This document shows positions 7,967 to 16,058 of a stretch of 40,599 nucleotides of DNA, in pieces. The position numbers and the translations under genes were made by a program. How positions within the stretch are numbered: the first letter of the stretch is position 1; each line of letters opens with the position of its first letter. Source of the stretch: Aneurinibacillus sp. (lineage in GTDB: Bacteria > Bacillota > UBA5301 > DYFA01); contig DYFA01000001.1 in NCBI GenBank assembly GCA_020725425.1, positions 1 through 40,599 of the forward strand. The letters run 5' to 3'. The notes beneath the pieces are model-generated. The model made no database searches. It was not told the DNA's origin and saw only the letters and a program-made list of their open reading frames with translations.

Positions 7967-9257
7967 ACGGCGGCACTACCTCCAGTCCTACCGCTCCCAG
8001 CCGGCGGTCATGGCGGGGGGGAAGGGCAATTACCTCCGGGATGAGCAGGGCCGCCAGTACCTGGACTTTTCCGCCCAGTTCAGCGCCTGCGCGGTTGGGC
8101 ATGCCCACCCGGAGATGATCCGGGCGCTCGAGGACGAACTCCGGCGGGGCGTCGGTATCACCTCGCAGTTCGTCACGGAGGTCCGGGCGGCCCTCGCGGC
8201 GCGGCTCGTGTCCCTGATGCCCGCTCCCCTCGACGCCTGCCTCTTCGGGGTCACCGGCTCCGACGCTAACGAGTACGCCCTGAAGGTCGCCAAGATGGTC
8301 CGGGGCGGGGGCGACATCATCGGCTTTTACCGGGCCTACCACGGAGCGACCGCCGGTTCGGCCGCCGCCACCGGCAAGACCGAGACGATCCAGCGGCACC
8401 AGGGGATCCGCCAGCTCCTGCCGGCCGGCTTCGCTCACGCCAGCCCCCCGTACTGTTACCGATGCGACTTCGGCCAGACCTATCCCGGATGCGGACTGCT
8501 CTGCCTGGAATACCTGAAGACCCAGATTCTCCACCGCGGCCCGGATAACATCGCTGGGATCATCGTGGAGCCGATCATCGCCGGTGGCGGGGTCATCGTG
8601 CCTCCTCCGGGCTATCTCACCGAACTCGTCCGGTTCTGCCAGGCCCATGGGATCGTCGTCATCTTCGACGAGGTCGTCACCGGCTTCGGCCGTACCGGAC
8701 GCATGTTCGCCTTCGAGCACGAAGGGGTGGTGCCCGACGTGGTCGTCCTCGGTAAGGCTTTAACCAGCGGTTACATCCCCGGCGCGGCGGTGGTGGTCCG
8801 CCACGAGTACAAGGGCATCGTGGACCGGTTCCACCTGCATGGCCACACCCATTCCGGCTACCCACTCATGTGCCGGGCGGCCCTCGCGACGCTCGACCTG
8901 CTTTCCCGGGACCGTTTGGTGGAACGAGGAGCGGCGGTCGGGGAGCGGCTCGGGGCGGGCCTGCGGGAACTCCAGAAACACCACGCCTCCGTCGGCGATG
9001 TGCGCGGACTGGGCCTGCTCTGGGGCCTGGAGATCGTGCGCCCCGGAACCAAGGAACCCGATCTTCCGGGGGCCGACCGGCTCGGCGGGCTTCTCCTGGA
9101 GGAGGGCCTGGTCGTAGAGGTGGAGGCCCAACCGGAGCTGGAGAGCTCGGTCATCGTGATGCATCCGCCCCTGACCATTACGGACGCGGACGCCGACGCG
9201 GCTCTTTCCATGTTGGACAAGGCACTGGCCAGGTTTGAGCGTAGTGCGGCTGATTGA
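7950..9257 (+). CDS. Class III PLP-dependent aminotransferase
   Basis: This 435-residue fold-type I enzyme has the omega-aminotransferase signature: FGVTGSDANEYALK for phosphate binding, FYRAYHGAT, IVEPIIAGGGVIVPPPGYL, IFDEVVTGFGRTG with Asp240, and VVLGKALTSGYIPGAA with Lys269 as the Schiff-base lysine. A Cys cluster, C169-x2-C172-x8-C181-x3-C185 (YCYRCDFGQTYPGC), resembles that of the dialkylglycine decarboxylase / AGXT2-like branch. ATG 7950 has AGGAGGG upstream and lies inside the end of the kinase gene. It could remove or add an amino group on a sugar or polyol aldehyde or ketone. A decarboxylating variant is possible. The amine partner is unknown. Confidence 0.88.
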   Translation: MSIQLERRHYLQSYRSQPAVMAGGKGNYLRDEQGRQYLDFSAQFSACAVGHAHPEMIRALEDELRRGVGITSQFVTEVRAALAARLVSLMPAPLDACLFGVTGSDANEYALKVAKMVRGGGDIIGFYRAYHGATAGSAAATGKTETIQRHQGIRQLLPAGFAHASPPYCYRCDFGQTYPGCGLLCLEYLKTQILHRGPDNIAGIIVEPIIAGGGVIVPPPGYLTELVRFCQAHGIVVIFDEVVTGFGRTGRMFAFEHEGVVPDVVVLGKALTSGYIPGAAVVVRHEYKGIVDRFHLHGHTHSGYPLMCRAALATLDLLSRDRLVERGAAVGERLGAGLRELQKHHASVGDVRGLGLLWGLEIVRPGTKEPDLPGADRLGGLLLEEGLVVEVEAQPELESSVIVMHPPLTITDADADAALSMLDKALARFERSAAD

Positions 9258-9349
9258 GAAGGGGAGGTGAAAGCTGGCGTATTCAGCCCGGAGGGAAGGT
9301 TGTCTCAGGAGGATTTGGAGGTCGCGAATCCAGAACAGGAGGGTTGAAA

Positions 9350-10741
9350 GTGAAAATGCGTCGGTTTCTTTCGGTGGCCACCGTGGCGCTTACCTTGTCA
9401 CTCCTGGTAGCGAACGGGGTTGCAGCCGCACCGCTGCCGCCGAGCAAAGCAAAGATCAATTGGCGCCAGTTTGAAGGCCAGTCCATCACGGTCCTCATGG
9501 TTGCTCACCCGTGGCAGAAGGCGGTCGAACCCCTTATCCCGCAGTTTGAGAAGTTGACTGGAATCAAGGTCAACGTGGTGGTCCAGGCGGAAGACCTCTT
9601 CTGGGACCGCTCGCAATTGGGGATGAGTTCTCCCAACCCGCCGTTTGATGTCACCTACCTGGCCATGGGCATCAACGGCCTGACGGCGTACAAGAACGGC
9701 TGGCTCGAGCCCCTGGACGAGTACTTGAACAACCCCAAACTCACCGACAAGAACTGGTTCGAGTTCGACGATTTCTTCCCGGCAGACGTGGCGGGCTTCC
9801 GCATGCCCAAACCGGATCAGGGCAAGGTCTACGGCATCCCCATGGCTGGCGAGGTCTACTTGAACTTCTACCGCAAGGATCTCTTCAAGCAGCACGGCAT
9901 CGACGTCAGGAAGCTCAAGACCATGGACGACTGGCTCAAAGCCGTCAAGTCCCTGAATCTCGATACCAACAAGGACGGCAAGACCGACATCTACGGCGCC
10001 ACCATCCGCGGCGCCAACGCCGGCATCATCGACGAACTCAACGCCATGGTGGCCGACTACTGGGGCGACGCCCCGTATCAGACCGACCGGTTCGTGTACT
10101 TCGACGAGAACTGGCGCCCGCGCTTCACCGACCCGCGCATCGTGGCGGCCTTCGCTACCTGGGGCGAACTCATGAAAAACTCCGCTCCGGGCGTCACCTC
10201 CTTCGACTGGTATGAATGCACCACCCAGTTCGCACAGGGCCGCGCCGCCACTTACTGGGCGGACGCCAGCCTGTTCGCCAGCATCTTCGAGGACCCGAAG
10301 CAGTCCGCGGTGGTGGGCAAGGTCGGGTATGCGCCGCTGCCGGCCACCAAGAACGGCCATAACACGGCCCTCTTCACCTGGGGCCTCGCCATTCCGGCCC
10401 GCTCGAAGCACAAGGGACCGGCTTGGCTCTTCATCCAGTGGGCTACCAGCCAGGCGATTGATCTCGAAGTGAGCCAGAAGACTTTCGCCTCGCCGCGCAA
10501 GTCCACCTGGGATAACCCAACGTTCAAGAAGGCCCTGCCGGAAGGTCTGGGCGAGGCGGTCGCGGCTTCCTTGGCCGTGGCTCGCCCCTCCATCATGTAC
10601 GTGGATGCCGCCGATAAGGTGATCTTGCGGATGCTGGACGCCCTGCACGCCATCGCCCTTGGCACCCCGGCCGAGAAGGCCATGCAGAAGCTGCAGGATG
10701 AGGCGACCCAGATCGTCAAAGAGGCCGGCCTGTACAAGTAG
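9350..10741 (+). CDS. Extracellular sugar-binding protein of an ABC importer (family 1 SBP)
   Basis: This 463-residue protein has a signal peptide (KMRR, then LSVATVALTLSLLVANGVAA) ending in an A-x-A type site and no lipobox cysteine. The mature part looks like a CUT1 maltodextrin-type binding protein: GQSITVLMVAHPWQ, PQFEKLTGIKVNVV, NGWLEPLDEYL, KVYGIPMAGEVYLNFYRKDL, DTNKDGKTDIYG, FAQGRAATYWADASLF and TPAEKAMQKLQDEATQIVKE. GTG 9350 follows AGGAGGG with 6 bases spacing. The missing lipid anchor is unusual for a monoderm Bacillota and would be natural for a protein free in a periplasm or bound to a wall. It feeds the two permeases downstream. Confidence 0.88.
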   Translation: MKMRRFLSVATVALTLSLLVANGVAAAPLPPSKAKINWRQFEGQSITVLMVAHPWQKAVEPLIPQFEKLTGIKVNVVVQAEDLFWDRSQLGMSSPNPPFDVTYLAMGINGLTAYKNGWLEPLDEYLNNPKLTDKNWFEFDDFFPADVAGFRMPKPDQGKVYGIPMAGEVYLNFYRKDLFKQHGIDVRKLKTMDDWLKAVKSLNLDTNKDGKTDIYGATIRGANAGIIDELNAMVADYWGDAPYQTDRFVYFDENWRPRFTDPRIVAAFATWGELMKNSAPGVTSFDWYECTTQFAQGRAATYWADASLFASIFEDPKQSAVVGKVGYAPLPATKNGHNTALFTWGLAIPARSKHKGPAWLFIQWATSQAIDLEVSQKTFASPRKSTWDNPTFKKALPEGLGEAVAASLAVARPSIMYVDAADKVILRMLDALHAIALGTPAEKAMQKLQDEATQIVKEAGLYK

Positions 10742-10752
10742 CCGCTGGCAAA

Positions 10753-10778
10753 GGGGGCGGGGCTCCGCCTCCGCCCCC
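10753..10778 (+). terminator. Intercistronic GC-rich hairpin behind the binding-protein gene
   Basis: GGGGGCGG pairs perfectly with CCGCCCCC, and inside it GGC pairs with GCC around TCC, with one bulged T. No T-run follows, so it is more likely a 3'-end stabiliser or partial terminator that raises binding-protein mRNA above the permease mRNA, as in many ABC operons, than a full stop. Confidence 0.6.
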
Positions 10779-10821
10779 GCCTGCCCCCTCGTGCATGGAT
10801 TGAGAATGGAGAGTGGTAAAG

Positions 10822-11850
10822 ATGACCCGCCAACACGAAAACGTGAAGCGCATCGAGTACGGGGAAGGCATCCTCCGGGATGCGCTGGCCGGAGTCTCAT
10901 CCTACGTCGTGGTCTCCATGGAGGTGCCCTGGTCGCTCGCCCGCCCCCAGGTTGCCAAGGAGCCGGAACAGGTCTTTCTCATCCCCAATGTTCAGGAAAC
11001 GACGGTCGAGAAAGTCATCGCTGAAGCACCCGAAACCGAATGGGTCGTGGGCATCGGCGGGGGCCAGGCGATCGACGTGGCCAAGTACCTCGCTTTCCGT
11101 CGGGGGGCCAAACTCATCAACGTTCCCACCATCGTTTCCACCAACGCCTACGTCACCCCGCTGTCCGGCATCCGGCGGGGAGACCGGGTTGACTACATCG
11201 GCGGGATCGCCCCCGAGCTGGTCGTCGTGGATTATTCCCTCATCCGGACCGCCCCGAAGTGCCTGAATGTGGCCGGAGCCGGCGACGTTCTCTCCATGCA
11301 CACCGCCAGCTTCGACTGGGAGATCGCCGCGCGGGCCGGGGAGAAAGCCAAGGGACGGACCTACGAGTTCAATCCGGAGGCCGTCAAGACCGCTCGCGCC
11401 ATCCTGGCCGAGTTCATCGCCGGGGCGGAGGAGATCGGGAAGGTCACGAACGAGGGCATCAAGCTGATTGTCGACTCCTACCTCCGCATCAACGACCTCT
11501 GCCTCCCGCTCGGCCACTTCCGGCCGGAGGAGGGTTCCGAGCACTTCTTCGCCTACAACGCGGAGCATGTCGCCAAGCACGAGTTCCTGCACGGGGCCAT
11601 CGTGGGGCTCGGTATCGTCCTCATGAGCGCGGTGCAGGGCAACGACCCAAAGGGTATCCGCAAGGTGCTTGACACCATAGGGCTTGACTACTCTCCGGCG
11701 GCCTCGCAACTCACCCGAGAGCAGGTCATCACGAGCCTGGCGACGGCCAAGGAGTACGCTCTCTCGAGGAACCTCTGGTACAGCGTGATCGACGAGGCCA
11801 ACCTGACCGAGGCCTCCGCCACGGCCCTGGTGAACGACCTCGGACTATAA
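10822..11850 (+). CDS. Glycerol-1-phosphate dehydrogenase-like (Fe-ADH_2 family) oxidoreductase
   Basis: The 342-residue product belongs to the dehydroquinate-synthase-like metal dehydrogenases, closest in pattern to sn-glycerol-1-phosphate dehydrogenase (AraM/EgsA). The NAD-binding part carries VVGIGGGQAIDVAKYLAF and INVPTIVSTNAYVTPLSG; metal-ligand regions are GAGDVLSMHTASFDWE and EHVAKHEFLHGAIVGLG. Dehydrogenases of this group use Zn, Ni or Fe. ATG 10822 is preferred to GTG 10813, which sits too close to the GGAG site. In archaea and some Bacillota the family makes glycerol-1-phosphate. Placed inside a sugar operon, it is more likely to oxidise or reduce a polyol phosphate of this pathway. 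Confidence 0.82.
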   Translation: MTRQHENVKRIEYGEGILRDALAGVSSYVVVSMEVPWSLARPQVAKEPEQVFLIPNVQETTVEKVIAEAPETEWVVGIGGGQAIDVAKYLAFRRGAKLINVPTIVSTNAYVTPLSGIRRGDRVDYIGGIAPELVVVDYSLIRTAPKCLNVAGAGDVLSMHTASFDWEIAARAGEKAKGRTYEFNPEAVKTARAILAEFIAGAEEIGKVTNEGIKLIVDSYLRINDLCLPLGHFRPEEGSEHFFAYNAEHVAKHEFLHGAIVGLGIVLMSAVQGNDPKGIRKVLDTIGLDYSPAASQLTREQVITSLATAKEYALSRNLWYSVIDEANLTEASATALVNDLGL

Positions 11851-11863
11851 GGAGGGCTGGCGC

Positions 11864-12745
11864 GTGCCGCGACAGAGAGCCATCACCGCTTACGGCTACC
11901 TTCTGCCATCCATCGCCGTCCTGGGCGCCGTCGTTCTGTATCCGGTGCTGTTCGGCCTGTACGCCAGCTTTCATGATTGGAACTGGGCGCTGGGCCAGGC
12001 TGAAGGATGGAAGTGGACGGGCCTCGGAAACTACCTGACGTTGCTGCGGGACGGCTACTTCTGGCATTCCGTGGGGGTGACGCTCTACTTTACCGTGGTC
12101 GCGGTGGCAGTCGAATTCATCCTCGGGTTCGCCATCGCCCTGCTCCTGGCGCAGGACATCAAGGGCGCCTGGTTCTTCCGGGCGGCGACCGTCTTCCCGC
12201 TCATGGTCTCGGACATCGTGGCGGCCCTCCTGTGGGGGATGATCCTCAACCCCTCGCTCGGGATTCTCAACTACGGCTTAAGCGTGTTGCATCTTCCCGG
12301 GCCGGACTGGGTAGGCAACCCCCAGCTCGTGGTACCCACCCTGGCCGCCGTGGACGCCTGGTGGCAGACCGGGAACATCGTCCTCATCCTCTTGGCGGGG
12401 CTGAGCGGCATCCCGAAGGATCGCTTCGAGATGGCGTCAATCGACGGCGCCCACGGTTGGCGGATGCTGTGGCACATCACCATCCCGAGCCTTATGCCGT
12501 TCATCCTGGTGGCCCTCGTCTTTCGGACCATCGACTGCCTGCGGGTCTTCGCCCTCGCCTGGGGGATCACCTCGGGCGGGCCGCTCCGGGCGTCCGAGTT
12601 TAGCCAGTTGTTCATCTACACGCAAGGGTTCGGGCGCCTGTTCAACATGGGCTATGCCGCGGCCGCTTCGGTCGTGTTCGCCCTCATCGTCGGGGTGGTC
12701 GTGATCTTCTATGTCGGCCCCATGCAAAGGAGACTGAGCGCATGA
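11864..12745 (+). CDS. Sugar ABC transporter permease (MalF/UgpA type)
   Basis: This 293-residue inner-membrane protein has about six hydrophobic helices. It carries the EAA loop that contacts the ATPase, seen as FEMASIDGAHGWRMLWHITI followed by PSLMP, the CUT1 pattern. TM1 is YGYLLPSIAVLGAVVLYPVLF, typical of MalF-like subunits without the long periplasmic loop. GTG 11864 follows GGAGGG. Its stop overlaps the next permease start by 4 bases, so the two subunits are probably made in equal amounts. It forms the transmembrane channel with the following gene product. Confidence 0.9.
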   Translation: MPRQRAITAYGYLLPSIAVLGAVVLYPVLFGLYASFHDWNWALGQAEGWKWTGLGNYLTLLRDGYFWHSVGVTLYFTVVAVAVEFILGFAIALLLAQDIKGAWFFRAATVFPLMVSDIVAALLWGMILNPSLGILNYGLSVLHLPGPDWVGNPQLVVPTLAAVDAWWQTGNIVLILLAGLSGIPKDRFEMASIDGAHGWRMLWHITIPSLMPFILVALVFRTIDCLRVFALAWGITSGGPLRASEFSQLFIYTQGFGRLFNMGYAAAASVVFALIVGVVVIFYVGPMQRRLSA

Positions 12746-13578
12746 GCCGGGTCGGCCTGAAGAAACGCCTGACAAACCTGCTGCCATACGTCGCCCTGAC
12801 CGCGGTCGCCCTGGTCTTCCTGGCGCCTCTGGTCTGGACTATCCTGACTTCTCTCAAGAGCCAGCTCGACGCCCTGGCGATCCCGCCGGTGTGGAAGTTC
12901 GCGCCTATCTGGCGCAACTACCTGGATGCCTGGCAGTCCCGGGATTTCGCCATGTCCTTCTTCAACACGACCTACGTGGCGCTGTTCTCCATCGGGATAA
13001 GCCTGCTGTTGGGCATCCCCGCCGGCTACGCCCTGGCCCGCTTCCGGCTGAGCGGGAACAACACCGTCGAGGTGGGCCTGCTAGTGGTGCGCATGTTGCC
13101 CGAGATGCTGTTCATCATCCCGATGTACGCCCTGTATCGCAAGTTCGGGCTATACGACACACCGCTCGGCCTGGTTCTGGCGTTTCAGATCTTCAACCTG
13201 CCCTACACCATCTGGCTGCTCCGGCAGTTCATCAGCGAGGTTCCGCTCGAGATCGAGGAGGCCGCCCGCATCGATGGCTGCAGCACCAACCAGATCCTCT
13301 GGCGGGTCATCCTGCCCCTCATCGCCCCGGGGGTGGTCGCCACAGCCATCCTGGCCTTCATCGTGGTCTGGACGAACCTGCTCATCCCCCTGGCGCTGAC
13401 CTACACCGACTCGCCGCTCATCGCCACCACGATCGCCAACTTCCGGGGATATGGAGGTTTCAACTGGCCGGTGATGGCCGCCGGTTCGGTGATCGCCATC
13501 ATTCCTCAGTTCATCTTCTTCCTCTTCGCTCAGAAATACATCATCCGCGGCCTGACTCTAGGCGCGGTGAAGGAGTGA
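12742..13578 (+). CDS. Sugar ABC transporter permease (MalG/UgpE type)
   Basis: This second channel subunit is 278 residues with about six helices. The first is YVALTAVALVFLAPLVWTIL followed by TSLKS, a hallmark of MalG-type permeases. The EAA loop reads EIEEAARIDGCSTNQILWRV followed by ILPLIAPG. The gene starts with ATGA overlapping the previous stop. No ATPase gene lies in the cluster, so the pair probably uses a shared multi-sugar ATPase (MsmX-like) encoded elsewhere, as is common for CUT1 importers in Bacillota. Confidence 0.9.
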   Translation: MSRVGLKKRLTNLLPYVALTAVALVFLAPLVWTILTSLKSQLDALAIPPVWKFAPIWRNYLDAWQSRDFAMSFFNTTYVALFSIGISLLLGIPAGYALARFRLSGNNTVEVGLLVVRMLPEMLFIIPMYALYRKFGLYDTPLGLVLAFQIFNLPYTIWLLRQFISEVPLEIEEAARIDGCSTNQILWRVILPLIAPGVVATAILAFIVVWTNLLIPLALTYTDSPLIATTIANFRGYGGFNWPVMAAGSVIAIIPQFIFFLFAQKYIIRGLTLGAVKE

Positions 13579-13583
13579 CGACG

Positions 13584-14612
13584 ATGAAAGCAGCTGTGTT
13601 GCACGGACCGAGGGAGTTGCGCGTCGAGGAGCGCCCCCGGCCGGCCCCGGGCAAAGGCGAGGTCCTGCTCCGGGTCGGAGCGACCGGAGTCTGCGGATCC
13701 GACCTGCACGTGGTGAACGGGGTCAGCCCGGAGCCCATGGCTCCCAACCCGGTCCTGGGACATGAGACGATGGGGACCGTGGTGGCGGTGGGCGAAGGTG
13801 TCCAGGCCTTCCAGCCCGGGCAGCGGGTGGGTGTCGAACCCCTCATCGGTTGCGGGCAGTGCGATTTCTGCCGCAGCGGCAACTACCACCTCTGCACCAG
13901 ACTTGAGCTGATCGGCATGGAGCGGCTGGGTGGCTTCGCCGAGTACCTCGTGGCCCCGCAGGACAAGGTGTTCACCCTGCCGGATTCGGTGAGCGACGAG
14001 GCGGCGGCCATCCTGGACTGCGTAGCGGTAGCGGTGCACGTCCTCAACCGGGCCCCCCTCGAGCTGGGCGACACGGTGGTGGTCTTGGGCGGCGGGACCA
14101 TCGGTCTCATCATCGCCCAGTTGGCCAAAGCCCGGGGCGCGGCGCGCGTGGTCGTCACCGACCTCTCCGAGAGGCGGCTGGCCCTCGCCCGGGAGGTGGG
14201 CGCCGACGAGGCGGTCAACGCCGGCAGCCAGCCCTTCGAGGAACTGAAAGCCCGGTTGGGTGGCCGGGTCGACGTGGTCATCGAGGCGGTGGGCGGAAAG
14301 GCTCCGACCATCAACCAAGCGCTGCAGCTCGTCCGGCCCCGGGGAACGATTGTGTTCATGGGCATCTTCATCGAGCCGGTACCGGTCGACCTGTGGCAGG
14401 CCCTCCGGTATGAGGTGACCATCCGGGCAGCGTGGAGCTACGCTTACCACGACATGAAGCGGGAGTTTGCCACGGCGCTGGAGCTGGCGGCCGGCGGCCA
14501 GTTGAAGCTCGATCCGCTGGTCACGCACCGCTTTACCCTAGACCGGGTGGCGGAGGCCTTCGCCCAGGCGGGACGGGCGTCAGAAGCGGTCAAGGTCGTC
14601 GTCCGGCCCTAA
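13584..14612 (+). CDS. Zinc-dependent alcohol/polyol dehydrogenase (MDR family)
   Basis: This 342-residue medium-chain dehydrogenase resembles sorbitol and threonine dehydrogenases. Catalytic zinc ligands are seen in GATGVCGSDLH (Cys) and GHETMGTV (His-Glu). The structural zinc site is in CGQCDFCRSGNYHLC (four Cys). The Rossmann motif is VVVLGGGTIGLIIAQLAK, followed by the Asp of VVVTDLSERR, which suggests NAD rather than NADP. ATG 13584 follows AAGGAG, five bases after the permease stop. As the last gene of the cluster it probably oxidises the imported polyol or sugar to a ketone, which would then be open to amination or phosphorylation. Confidence 0.88.
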   Translation: MKAAVLHGPRELRVEERPRPAPGKGEVLLRVGATGVCGSDLHVVNGVSPEPMAPNPVLGHETMGTVVAVGEGVQAFQPGQRVGVEPLIGCGQCDFCRSGNYHLCTRLELIGMERLGGFAEYLVAPQDKVFTLPDSVSDEAAAILDCVAVAVHVLNRAPLELGDTVVVLGGGTIGLIIAQLAKARGAARVVVTDLSERRLALAREVGADEAVNAGSQPFEELKARLGGRVDVVIEAVGGKAPTINQALQLVRPRGTIVFMGIFIEPVPVDLWQALRYEVTIRAAWSYAYHDMKREFATALELAAGGQLKLDPLVTHRFTLDRVAEAFAQAGRASEAVKVVVRP

Positions 14613-14638
14613 TTCCGCACCTCCGGGACGAGCGGAAT
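14612..14638 (+). terminator. Hairpin at the end of the catabolic cluster
   Basis: ATTCCGC and GCGGAAT form a 7-bp stem around 13 bases directly at the stop of the last dehydrogenase gene. There is no clear T-run behind it, so terminator function is only likely. Confidence 0.4.
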
Positions 14639-14689
14639 CAGGTGAGGAAAAGCTTTTGCTACACCATAGTAGCGGCTTCGCTCTGAGGC

Positions 14690-15238
14690 TTGACCGGGAC
14701 CGTGGCCAAGCCCCTTCTGCAGGGCGGCGTCACCCCCGCCAAGTTCTTGGCACTGGCCCTCACCTTCGGGGGCAACGTCCTGATGCTGGGGGCCGGCCGT
14801 CCCAGGGTGACGCCCGACCCTTTGGGCCTCGGAGCAGGGCTCCTATCGGCCGCCTCGGCGGCTTTCTACACCCTTTACAGCAAGCGGGCGCTCGCCAGGT
14901 ACCATCCACAGACCGTGCTCTTCTGGGCCCTCGTCTTTGCGGCGCTCCCCTGGGTGTTTCTCCACCCCCCGACACTTTTTCTGAGCCGCACCTGGCACCC
15001 TTTCGAACCGCCGCTCTTCTTCCTCTTCGCCGTGTTCGCCACGGTCATCCCCGACAGCCTCTACTTCCGCGGCCTGCGGGACCTCACCTCGAGCCAGGCG
15101 GGGCTCATCTCGACCCTTGAGCCGGTGGTGGCGGCCTTCACGGCCTACCTCGCCCTGGGTGAGCAGCTTACGCTGGCCGAGGCCGGCGGCGCCCTGCTGG
15201 TACTCGCCGGCATCGCCCTCCTGCGGCGGGATTCGTAG
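14690..15238 (+). pseudogene. 5'-truncated EamA/DMT-family transporter
   Basis: The frame encodes the end of the first EamA repeat (TPAKFLALALTFGGNVLMLG) and the whole second repeat (GLGAGLLSAASAAFYTLYSK, LRDLTSSQAGLISTLEPVVA, TLAEAGGALLVLAGIALL). Intact DMT transporters have about 290-300 residues and ten helices; here the first four helices are missing and the first available start, TTG 14690, falls mid-domain. The truncation coincides with the end of the sugar cluster, as if the cluster had been inserted or a deletion had occurred there. A five-helix half protein is not known to work for this subfamily, so I call it a remnant. Confidence 0.65.
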
Positions 15239-15262
15239 TCCCCGCACCATACGGCTGTATAC

Positions 15263-15312
15263 TTGACGGCCGGCCATGCATCACGATATGATGCAATTGG
15301 TGATGCATCATG
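15263..15312 (+). promoter_or_regulatory. vapBC promoter with overlapping palindromic operators
   Basis: TTGACG (15263-15268) and TATGAT (15287-15292), 18 bases apart, make a good sigma-A promoter. The -10 box lies inside an inverted repeat TGCATCA-cgata-TGATGCA (15277-15295), and a second palindrome TGATGCATCA (15301-15310) touches the antitoxin start codon. The spacing of these repeats fits autorepression by the VapB-VapC complex. Transcription would start near 15299, leaving about 10 bases before ATG 15310 and no ribosome site. Confidence 0.7.
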
Positions 15313-15642
15313 CCAACCAAGACCAGGAAAGGAGCCAACCGGGGCGGGGTTCGCCGGGGGATTGCGGCGATCACCGTACGGCTTCCGCAGGAGGACTACG
15401 AAAGTCTTCGCAAGCAGGCGGAGGCCCGGGGCGTCTCCTTGAACTGCCTCGCCGCGGAGGCATTGGCGCAGTACAGGGTGGGTCAGCAACGCCTCCAGCT
15501 CCTCAAGGAGATCGATGCGTTTCGGAAAAGACTCGAGGAGCGGCACGGAGTGGGCGAGGACTCCGTGCATGCACTCCGCGCCATGCGGCTCGCACGGGTG
15601 AAGCATCTGTGCGGGGAAGAGGAAGGCCCGGAAGAACCATGA
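15310..15642 (+). CDS. VapB-like antitoxin (ribbon-helix-helix type)
   Basis: The 110-residue product has a basic N-terminus and a CopG/Arc-like segment, AAITVRLPQEDYESLRKQAE with ARGVSLNCLAAEALAQY, that fits a ribbon-helix-helix DNA-binding domain. The acidic C-terminus (KEIDAFRKRLEERHG to the end) is suited to wrapping the toxin. It is followed by a PIN-domain gene with an ATGA overlap, the standard antitoxin-first order. ATG 15310 has no Shine-Dalgarno and lies about 10 bases from the predicted transcription start, so translation may be leaderless or nearly so. Autoregulation through the overlapping TGATGCA repeats is likely. Confidence 0.75.
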   Translation: MPTKTRKGANRGGVRRGIAAITVRLPQEDYESLRKQAEARGVSLNCLAAEALAQYRVGQQRLQLLKEIDAFRKRLEERHGVGEDSVHALRAMRLARVKHLCGEEEGPEEP

Positions 15643-16058
15643 CTCTATGCCTCGACGCAAGCCTGATCGTCAAGCTCGTCACGCCCGAACCCGGCAGTGA
15701 CCAGGTGCGGGGGTGGTTCGGGCCACACGCCGAGGAAGAGATCGTCGCCCCTCATTTTCTTTTGGCCGAGGTCCTCTCCACTCTACGCCGCAAATGCCGC
15801 AACGGCGAGTTGACTCCCGCGGAGGCCAGGGAAGCCATCCGCTTCCTGGATGGACTAAGCCTGCGCTTGATGTGGAGTTGGACCCTGGCGGAGAGGGCGC
15901 TCGCCCTGGCGGAGGAACTGGACCAACCTACGGTCTACGATACCCTCTACCTGGCGGTGGGTGAAGCCGCCGGCTGCGAGTTCTGGACCGCGGACGAGCG
16001 GTTCGCCAGGTGCGCCGCTCCCCGCTACCCGTTCGTCCGGCTGCTCGGCTCGGCTTGA
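15639..16058 (+). CDS. PIN-domain ribonuclease toxin (VapC-like)
   Basis: The 139-residue protein has the PIN fold with the expected acidic quartet: Asp6 in CLDASLIVKL, Glu44 in LLAEVLSTLRR, Asp101 in TVYDTLYLAVGEA and Asp119 in FWTADERF. From family knowledge VapC toxins are Mg-dependent RNases that cut tRNA or rRNA. The start overlaps the antitoxin stop by 4 bases. All active-site residues are present, so the toxin is probably functional. Its last 34 bases overlap the relic of the membrane LuxR gene on the other strand, which suggests that the module landed on or eroded that gene. Confidence 0.85.
   Translation: MTLCLDASLIVKLVTPEPGSDQVRGWFGPHAEEEIVAPHFLLAEVLSTLRRKCRNGELTPAEAREAIRFLDGLSLRLMWSWTLAERALALAEELDQPTVYDTLYLAVGEAAGCEFWTADERFARCAAPRYPFVRLLGSA

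Noticed and set aside
8454-8505. Four cysteines of the aminotransferase as an iron-sulfur or zinc site
   Set aside because: The same cysteine-rich loop occurs in the dialkylglycine decarboxylase/AGXT2-like branch, where it is not established as a cluster site.
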